Shown here: positions 56,391-64,000 of the stretch, piece after piece
How positions within the stretch are numbered: the first letter of the stretch is position 1
Layout of the letters: the number at the start of each line of letters is the position of its first letter
Origin: Symmetrospora coprosmae
Lineage: Eukaryota; Basidiomycota; Cystobasidiomycetes; Symmetrosporaceae
DNA: 64,000 nucleotides
Direction of reading: 5' to 3'
Assembly: GCA_008802785.1 (NCBI GenBank)
Contig: VUYT01000016.1
Location: 124,001 to 188,000 of the forward strand
Program-made: the position numbers and the translations under genes
Notes under the pieces: model-generated
What the model saw: only the letters and a program-made list of their open reading frames with translations
Database searches by the model: none
Told to the model about the DNA's origin: nothing

Positions 56391-58959
56391 CTATGCGGAG
56401 GATGTTCCGCTTGACTGCGAATGCAGAGCCATACTCGGCGTCAGACACTCAGGCGATACTTGATGTCTCCGGGCTACAACTCACTTGAGTCCGCGTGTCA
56501 GCGACGTAGCGCACTTCCTCCTCGCCCCAGAAGATGTAAGGGCCGGCCTTGTTCCTGGAGAACCATAGAGGTACTTTGCCATGGCCTGTCTCCCCCTTTC
56601 CTTTGGTCAGAATCGACTGGTCTGCTCTGCTGCCCATGACATGTCGTCCGTTGTAGAGAACTGGTCTCTCCTTGTCGCTTGCCCAGTACAGCGGCTGCAT
56701 GGCCTTTCGTGCCTGGCCATTGGCTATGCCGGCGAGGGTTAAGTTGATGCTTTGGGCGGATCTGGACGCAACTGCGGGGGTAATGCCATCGGTAATGAGG
56801 AGGTCGCACTTTCGCGCCTCCTGTCCGGCTTTGAGAAGCGCTCGCTCGGTGGCATCAAGCATCTTCGTCTGGCCGTTGACTACGACCGGCTTGAGCTTCT
56901 TCCTCGAATTCCTCCACTGTTCAGTGCCATTGCCTTCCACGAGCTGACCGGGCGTCTCGGCTGACTCGAATTTGCGCTTCTTCTTAACTGATACCTGCGC
57001 TTTCAGGCTCCCTTGCTTGTAGCGACTGCCCATCTGAGGCTCGCCGTTGTCGTCGTAGAGAGGGGCGCCGGTAGCGGGATCTACGAGGTGCACGATCTGA
57101 GACATAGTATGTTGGGCGAGAAGGCTCCCCTGCTGCCAGCTTGTCCCCATCCGGGGCTCGCCATTGTCGAGGAGTAGAGGCTTCTTGGTGACTGGATCGA
57201 CGAGCTGTCGCAGTTCCGTCTTGACGTACATTGTGGCGAGAACTGCTTGATCCCAGCCCGTGCCCATCATGGGCTCGCCATCTTCGAGGAAGAGCAGCTC
57301 TCTTGTAGCGGGATCTACCAGCTGGCGGAGCTGTGACTTAGTGATCTCGACGAGGAAATATATCTGGTCCCAGGCTATTCCCATCCGAGGCTCGCCATTC
57401 TCGAGGTAGAGAAGCTTGCCTGTGAAGTGATCTACGAGCTGGCGAGGCTGGGACATAGTGAGCGTGCGGGCCAGATTTGCCTGATCCCAGCCGGTTCCCA
57501 TCTTCGGTTCGCCATCTTCTTGGAAGAGGAGCTCGTTCGTGACAGGATCTGCGAGCTGACGCAGCTCGTTCTTGGTGATAACGACCTGGTCCCAAGCGGT
57601 TCCCAGTAGAGGCTGACCATCGTCATCGAGAATCTTCTCCTTGCTGGAAGTAAGCAGAGGTCGCAACTGCTTCTGTGACTCGACAAGGTGACGCATGCGG
57701 ACGGCATCTGCTGCTGCAATGAGCGAGGACTGGAGGGAAGAGTCGAGCTGCTGCTTCTCTGCGGTGATTTCATCTGCCCAGTGCTCGCTGTACGACTGCA
57801 GCTTGAGGCAGAACGGTAGGGTAGCACCAGCGGCAAGGAGCGCCTCCTGGCTCGTGAGCGGCGTGTTGCGATAGCTACCAGCCTGCTCATTCTTGCTGAG
57901 GTGTCCAAGTGCGCAGTAAAAGCTTCTGCAACTATCTGCGTAAGTTGAGCTCCTGCCATGAAGCAGGTAGACGAGGGGAGGATCTGCAGCTTGCGGGAAG
58001 TAGGAGCAGGAAGCATGCGCAAGCTGTACGACAGTGTCGTCTAGCACGCGCTGCGATGCCGGAGTAGGCTGACTGATAGTTCCGAGACTCTGCTTCACAA
58101 GGAGGATGCCGATGCCTGCAACGGTGGGAATGATGCCACCAGGAAGGGTAGGCTGAACGAAGTAGACGGTCGGTTGCACGCTGCCATCTTCGACGACAGG
58201 CATAGTGACGGGAAGCTGATGTACGAGATAAGGGTAGGCTTTCTTGAAGCGGAGGAAGAAGGCGTCGCGAACTGCAGAGGAGTTCAGAAGCACCCTGCCG
58301 AAGCTGCTCAAGGTAACTGCGACTCGGAAGAAGAATCGTGCCTCGCAGGCGTCTCTGAACTGAGGGGACATCCTCTCGTGCGGGTTCTTGCCGGTCAACG
58401 TGGACGACCATCGACACGGATAGACGTCGGCGGTGTTGACTTCATCGCGCCGCATCCCGGTGAGGGTGGTGTGCTTGGAGAAGTCTGACTTGTTCTTGGA
58501 ATCCCACATGGAGGCGTTCGGGTTCTCCGGATCCTTGGACAGGGTGCTCCAGTTGTGTGCCTGATAGAAGTCGCCCAGTCGCCACTCGTTCTCCGGCTCG
58601 AGCTCAGTGTGCAGCAGAGGGCCATGTCTGCCTCTGTCATGCTGCACGAAGGCGCTGTGGATGTCTGCCGTCAACTCCTTGTCCCCGGCGTGGATGGCAT
58701 CGATGACGCTCGCGGGGTGCAGGGCAGTCGCGTCTTCGTGGCACTGGACGCCACCCGTCCAAACTGCGGAGAGGAGACTGGCAAGGAGAGGCTGCTTGTC
58801 CTTGAACGTGTCTTGGATTGACTCGAGGACTAGGTGGGACGTCTGTGCTGCTGTAGGCACTCGCGACAAGGACGGAGTGAGCTTGACGACCTCGAGTGAC
58901 GCGTTGAGGGCATCCTGCTTGTCGAGGAACGCGCGTGCACTCGAGCTTGACGATGTCAT
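56391..58959 (-). CDS. Unknown protein with six tandem 39-residue repeats
   Basis: I recognise no family. One long exon starts at 58959. It can stop at 56449 (836 residues), but a strong donor (GTGAGT after TQ, at 56484) and acceptor (ATTCGCAG) give a small last exon 56414-56391, for 832 residues.

Residues 1-430 are a mixed, probably globular part (FRDACEARFFFRVAVTLSSF, AYPYLVHQLPVTMPVV, VVQLAHASCSYFPQA). Residues 432-660 hold a first shorter repeat and five exact 39-residue repeats. The consensus is LRQLVDPxT, two to four variable residues, LL, a short acidic stretch, GEPxMGTxWDQ, then about 11 variable residues ending in a polar KSQ/MSQ. A degenerate unit recurs at about 766-784. No signal peptide or membrane segment is seen. 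Confidence 0.75.
56980..57666 (-). repeat. Tandem 117-bp coding repeat array (39-residue units)
   Basis: Five consecutive units of exactly 117 bases (residues 466-504, 505-543, 544-582, 583-621 and 622-660), preceded by a 34-residue unit at 432-465. Units differ in sequence at both DNA and protein level but keep the GEPxMG and WDQ cores in the first five (WQQ and YKQ in the last two). Exact period with diverged copies suggests old expansion kept by selection, not recent slippage. Confidence 0.85.
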
Positions 58960-59449
58960 TGCGATTTTGTGTGAGCGTCAGTCGATGCTGGGAAACTGCG
59001 ACTGCGACGACTGGTCAGGAGGGAAAGGGCACATCATAGTAAAGAACACGCCAGGTGCAGCAGCCCCTTGCTGCTGCTGCTGCTGTCCGCTTGCGTAGAG
59101 CCGCCCTTGCTGGAGCGGGGAGGGGACCGTGCCCTGACGGAGAAGTGACGGAAGTCACGTGCGCGCTGCCTCTCCTTCCCTCACAGAGCGCGTCAAGCTG
59201 CGTTCACAATCTACTTGCAGCGCTCGACGTCTAGTACCATCTCTCACCACACATTGTCTAAGCCTTAACACCCGCCCATGCTACACCCTTTGCCCCCGCT
59301 GGTCCCCCGCCAATAGCTGGCTGCGGCCTCGACTGTGACGGCTGCGAAGAAGCTGCTGGCGCTGACGCCGAAGCGGCCTGTCCGCCTTGCTGCTGGCCAG
59401 CTACGACTGGCGCCGGCAATGGGCGCGAGCGGACTGCCGCACGAATAAC
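58960..59449. other. Intergenic region with CTG/CAG run
   Basis: About 490 bases between two minus-strand genes. A CTG trinucleotide run of about six units is near 59069-59088, in the promoter or leader of the repeat-protein gene. An open minus frame near 59265-59498 has no family features and runs into the eIF3l 3' end; I do not call it. Confidence 0.4.
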
Positions 59450-61658
59450 TCAGAAAGTCAGCTTCTCGAGCGGTGACACCCAGTCGGACGTCTCCCACTC
59501 ACGGGAATCCAGGAGACCCTTTGCGGCGAGGCCTTGCGAGAGGAAGCGTCCCGTGAATTGCTTTGCCCGCCTGCTCTCGGTGACATTGATGCTGTCGCCG
59601 TCAATGTTGAAGCCGAGGTTGCCCACGACGACCTCCTCGCCGCTGAGCAAGCCGGCTCCCTCCTCTGAGGCGGCTCCCTCGGTCCACTTGGTCGAGACCA
59701 TGCTGCCCTTGAGCACGAGGAGCTCGCGCAGGAGCAGGTCCTCGTCCTTGCCCGCGAGCTTGGCGAGCTTCTGCGTCCCAATGCTCGTGTAGAGCTTGAG
59801 GAGCGTGCGGAGGTCCGGCGCGTCAACGATCGTCTTGACCTCGGTCATGAAGAGCGAGATGGTGTGCTGGACCGTGTCCGGGTACGCCTCGAGCTCGGCC
59901 GGGCTGTCGTACGGCGGCGAGTGCGGCGAGATGGTCTTGGGCGCACCATACTTGAATAGCTCTTCAAAGACAGGCAGTGACGCCTCGCCGCCCCGAGACA
60001 TGGTCTCAAACTGCTCGTTGTACTTTTCGCTCATCCGGAGCGCGTCGCGGGCCTCTCGTACTTCGCGCGAGTCCTCCCACTTGCTGGCCGACAGTGCGTG
60101 CGCGACTGCAAGCAAGGCGAGCATGCGGTCGGCTTGTTTGGCAATGGCGTCACTGCCGGACGGGGCATTGCGCTGGCCTCGCTTCGGGCCGGCGTAAAAG
60201 AGGTAGCCCTTGCTCAGGTGATAGATGGCGTCCGAGTACCGTTGGAGCATCAGGTAGGAGAAGCCGACATAGTAGTGGACTGATACGTGTGCGGCAGGGA
60301 CGTCTCGCGTGGGCTGCGGAAACAGGCACGTCCGTCATTACATAGCTCTTGAACATCGCGAATGCAGCTAAAATCCCGACTCACCAAGCGCTTCATGTCG
60401 ACATCGTCGAGCATCTTCAGCGCGAGCGTGTAATCACCTAGCAGCGCGTGAACGCGGACCAGAGTGATCATGCTGTACATCCCCAACGTGCGGTAAAGGG
60501 GCTTGCTTCCGTACTCTCCTGCTACCTCGTCGACGTTTTCCTCGCCCCGCTTGGTGGCTCGCAGCTGATCCTGCACCTTTGATTTCTGGATGAGCGAGTA
60601 GAGGACATTGAGGACAGAGTAGCATGACCAGACTTGCGGGTTTTCGGCAAGAAGTGCCATTTCCTCGTCTGTCTTTCCCTTTGGTCGCGAGCGCCCTGCA
60701 ATGTGGAGGATGGACATGTCAGCGTTTCATATCGGAGCCTTTGCACCAAGCCGGAGAAGAGGGGCGTGGGCGTTGCTCACACTGCGAGAACGAAGCAAAC
60801 TGCCACACGAACTCGTCGACCAGGTCCCACAGCCACTGGACAGGCAGCTCGATGGGAACGGGTCCGTCCGAGTTGAGAATGTAGTTGAAGATGGCGCAGT
60901 AGTTCTCGTACGACGAGAAGCGGTCGTCGATGTTGGGCTGAAGGCGCGAGTAGATGTGACGGAAGTATAGCTCGCGGTAGAAGATGGCAAAGACCTCGTT
61001 GTTGTCGACGAGGCACGACACGACCTCGACCTCGGGCCACTCGATGGTTGCGTAGTGCTCGTTCGTGAGGCGCGGGAAGCTCGACGTGTACAGGTTGTGG
61101 ATCTGGGCAATGTTGCTCGACGACATTGCGTTCTTGAGCGAGGTCACAAACTTCGAGAGCCGTCCCGGACGCGCAAGGGTCTCAGTGTCTCCTCGCCATC
61201 GTGGAGGAGGACCTGACGAAGACGACGCGCTCGCTCACGTTCTTGACGTTGGCAGGCAGGTCCTGAGCGGCCTTCATGTCGGCCGCTCGCTGTGCCTTGG
61301 CTTCTTCGTCTGTTCGCACAGGTTACCGCAGGATGAATGGACGGACGGACGAGGGTCAAGGTCAGGGTCAAGCTTCCCCATAGCGGCCCTCTTGACCAAG
61401 CTGCTCAAAGATGGCAGACAGCAACGCACCGTCAACGGCGTTGCCGCCATTTTGCCTTGGCTCATCGTCCGAGAGGTACTCGTCCTGTCGGTCAGTGTAG
61501 GCACCTTTTCAGCCCAGACCTTCAAATTTCCCGCAGGGCCCTGCGCAACGCGCGCAGGTGCTGGGCAGACTGTCGGGCAGGACGGGACGCACGTCGTCGA
61601 TATCGTCGAGGTCACCGTAGCGCATTGGCTGCTGCTGCTGCTGCTGTTCTGTCGACAT
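59450..61658 (-). CDS. Translation initiation factor eIF3 subunit L
   Basis: Subunit of the eIF3 complex in cytoplasmic translation initiation. About seven exons. The start ATG at 61658 opens a polyglutamine run (seven CAG/Q codons) and an acidic DLDDIDD, spliced (donor GTGCGT) to [14 protein letters not shown]. Then come [112 protein letters not shown] and [19 protein letters not shown]-type helices, ending in the PCI-like [20 protein letters not shown]. This order is that of eIF3l; budding yeast lacks it. Individual middle junctions were not all fixed to the base. Confidence 0.9.
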
Positions 61659-61985
61659 TGCTGCTGTTGTTGCTGCAGTGTCGGTTGATGCCGGGTAGAG
61701 GGGCAGGTCTGCTCGTCGTCGTCGAGTGCGAGTGCGTGCTGCCCTCGAATGGCGGTGATCAGCTCCGAGGAGGGGGGGCAGAAGGGATACGGCAGCCCTG
61801 AGACCGCACACCTTCCGATGCATCTAAGTAACAGCAGCTGCTTGTATACCATCTCACAGGATCCTTCTCTACCCACTGCCTGCCCTGTCGGCTCTGTCCA
61901 CTCCCTCCCGCTTCCTCCCACCTACCGTACCTGCCCCGGAGACTGCGTGACGAGCTGAACGCGCCTCCGACCGCGGCCGCCCCCA
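61659..61985. promoter_or_regulatory. Divergent promoter region, eIF3l / COQ2
   Basis: About 327 bases. GCTGTTGTTGCTGCAG-type trinucleotides continue from the eIF3l start into the leader. No other signal noticed. Confidence 0.35.
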
Positions 61986-63569
61986 ATGATGGCAATGCAC
62001 TTCGCCGGTCGACATCACGCACGACAGACAGCCATCTCTTCATCGTTCCCTCGTGTTCCTATCTCCGTACAAACTCCCAAATCGCCAGCGTTCATCTCGT
62101 CCACGGCCTCCGCTCGCTTCTTTCATCGGCCGGCCCGTATACATCCCTGCCAGATCCAGCATGGCATCGCGTCACCTCTCCCTGCATCCATCGCTTCTCC
62201 GTGCGCGACCTCGAGTTCGGACGCCCTATCGTCGCTAAGAGGGCAGATCCGCTCCCTTCGGACCATGTCGCGCCTCCGGCAAGCTCCGCAGGGCAAAGAC
62301 AGTTCAGCCTCACGCTCAAGCTCTGGCTCAACACCCGCTGTTCCAGCATCAGTGGTGCCGCCCTGTCCGACTGCCCCTCCAGTGACTGCTCCACCTCCAT
62401 CATGGCTCGACAACCTCCCCGCTTCAATCAAGTGGACACGCCCTTACTTTGACCTAGCCCGGCTCGACAAACCGATCGGAAGCTGGCTACTCTACTGGCC
62501 TTGCGGTGAGCGGCCTTGCCTCGCCTAGTCTCGCCTCCGTTCCGTTCACACGCCGATTCTCCGCCGCTAATCTCGCCTCATCCGTTCCGTTGCCAGCCTG
62601 GTCAATCACCATGGCCGCATACTCTTGCGCTTTCCCGCTGTCCAGCACCCTTTACCAGCTCGCCCTCTTCGGAACGGGCGCACTCGTCATGCGTGGTGCG
62701 GGATGCACCATCAACGATCTCTGGGATCGGGACATTGACGACAAGGTCGAGAGGACGCGCCTTCGCCCGCTTGCAGCAAAGACCGTCACGCCTTTCCAGG
62801 CATTCACCTTCCTCGGCCTGCAGCTCAGCGTGGGGTTTGCAATCTTGACACAGTTGAATCTGTACAGGTGCGTTGTCTGCAGTGGTCACTCTGGCCTAGG
62901 CCAGTCCGACTGATCGAGCCTGCACAGCTGGAAGCCGTGCTGAACCAGCCTACGCCCATCTCGCAGCATCGTCCTCGGCGCGACATCGCTCGGCGTCGTC
63001 GTCATCTACCCTCTCATGAAGCGCATCACCTACTGGCCGCAAGTCTGGCTTGGCTTTGCCTTCAACTGGGGCGCCTTGCTCGGCTCGTCGGCCGTGCTCG
63101 GCGAGACGAACTGGGCAGTGGCTCTTCCGCTGTACGTGGGATCGATCTGCTGGACGCTGGTGTACGATACGATCTACGCACATCAGGTATGTCGTCGATG
63201 TATGCAGTCCGAGAGAGCTCTAGCAGCTGACACGCCCACTGCGCTGGGCTGCAGGACAAATCGGACGACATTCACGCCAACGTCCGGTCGACAGCTCTTC
63301 TCTTTGGAGAGCAGACGCGGCCCATCCTGACAGGCTTCTCTCTGTCGTTCCTCTCGCTCCTAACGTACGCCGGGCACCTGAACGGGCAAGGCTTGCCCTT
63401 TTACGCCGTCTCCGTCGGAGGCGCCGCCGCCCACCTCGCGTGGCAGCTCCGCGGGCTCAAGATCGATGACAGGGCAGACTGCTGGATGCGCTTCAAGGCC
63501 AACAGGGATCTGGGCTACATTGTCTGGTCAGGCCTCATGCTTGACTATTTGAGCATGCTGTACCTGTAA
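61986..63569 (+). CDS. COQ2: 4-hydroxybenzoate polyprenyltransferase (COQ2)
   Basis: Joins the polyprenyl tail to 4-hydroxybenzoate in ubiquinone synthesis at the mitochondrial inner membrane. Exons are 61986-62505, 62597-62867, 62967-63186 and 63255-63569, giving 441 residues. The first 150 residues are basic and Ser/Pro-rich (targeting and linker). The UbiA core shows both aspartate motifs, NDLWDRDID and [13 protein letters not shown], with the preceding [17 protein letters not shown]. Multiple membrane helices follow ([53 protein letters not shown]). Length is at the long end of the family because of the N-terminal extension. An alternative start two codons in exists. Confidence 0.95.
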
Positions 63570-63692
63570 TTGATGGACAAGGCAGGCCAAGGCCGTTCTG
63601 TGGGGTTCGAGCATCTCTTGTTGTGACTTAGGGAATATACACAAGCAAGGTAATCTGCACCCTGAGCGCAAGACATTGATAATGCGCCTATA

Positions 63693-64000
63693 TCACTTCT
63701 TGTCGTGGTGTATCATATGCTTGAGTTTCGCTCCCACGCCCTCGTGCGGGGCGGCGCCATCCTTCTCCTTTGTCTTTGCTGCACCGGCATCAGACGATTT
63801 GGCTGCTACAGAGATCACCAGAATGGAGGTCAGCCAGGCTACCACAACGAGGGCACTCGCCCGCTAGCCGTACTTTTCGGAGGCGGGCCTGGCTTTGCCG
63901 CATCGCCGCTGTTGTCGTCCCCTGGGCCTTCCTGAGCCGGTGCGTCCTCGTGGACAACGCCCCACTCGGCCTCTGGCTTCTTTGCAATCTCCTTGTCAAG
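63693..64000 (-). CDS. 3' end of an unknown gene, truncated by the window edge
   Basis: Two minus-strand exons are seen: 64000-63874 (reading KEIAKKPEAEWGVV, then HEDAPAQEGPGDD and KPGPPP) and 63805-63693, joined by donor GTACGG and acceptor CTGTAG in phase. The protein ends in KLKHMIHHDKK and a TGA. The segment is polar, Ala/Lys/Asp-rich and probably disordered. Small fungal stress or spore proteins often end in such LKHxIH-type basic helices, but I cannot name the family. The 5' part lies outside the window. Confidence 0.55.

Overview
The window is gene-dense nuclear DNA from a fungus, most likely a basidiomycete. About 32 protein-coding genes sit in 64 kb. Most are interrupted by short GT-AG introns of roughly 50-130 nt with CTRAY-like branch points. 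The DNA is GC-rich, and the proteins are typically fungal (XRN1, RRN6, BOT1, SCJ1, LEU5, calcipressin). A small CsbD/HMP1-like protein and the GC-rich, intron-rich layout hint at Ustilaginomycotina or relatives; this is inference from gene content, not a phylogeny. I saw no transposon, viral element, rRNA, tRNA or CRISPR.

Layout. 0.3-3.4 kb: ribosomal protein eL22 (-) divergent from CBF5 (+). 4.0-6.6 kb: an F-box/WD40 protein (+). 7.4-9.9 kb: a luciferase-domain-like gene (+), a 5'-truncated tandem copy of it, and OPA3 (-). 10.3-17.8 kb: mitochondrial uL3 (+), a METTL26/DUF938 protein (-), the Pol I factor RRN6 (+) and a mitochondrial carrier (+). 18.3-27 kb: an F-box-like protein (-), an O-fucosyltransferase-like type II membrane protein (+), eS10 (-), a small membrane protein (+) and proline iminopeptidase (+). 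27-38 kb: XRN1 (-), the LEU5-type carrier (+), an HMP1-like protein (-), a second F-box-like paralogue (+) and BOT1/mS45 (-). 38.5-48 kb: AP-1 gamma-adaptin (+), a Tex30-like hydrolase (-), an unknown Ala/Lys-rich protein (-), a secreted cysteine-motif protein (-) and calcipressin (-). 48.4-64 kb: mitochondrial IleRS (+), HAT1 (+), the ER DnaJ SCJ1 (-), an unknown protein with 39-residue repeats (-), eIF3l (-), COQ2 (+) and the 3' end of one more gene (-).

The genes are not an operon-like unit. Many serve RNA and protein synthesis (eL22, eS10, uL3m, mS45, CBF5, RRN6, eIF3l, ISM1, XRN1) or mitochondria (OPA3, two carriers, COQ2, ISM1). Neighbours are mostly divergent or convergent with short spacers.

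The best candidate for something undescribed is the 832-836 residue protein at 56.4-59.0 kb. It carries at least six tandem 39-residue repeats with a GEPxMGTxWDQ core. Others worth a look are the truncated tandem duplicate, the diverged F-box-like paralogue pair (one with an apparent frameshift) and the open reading frame that joins the secreted protein to its downstream neighbour. Exon borders were read by eye from splice signals, codon phase and remembered family patterns; nothing was searched against a database.
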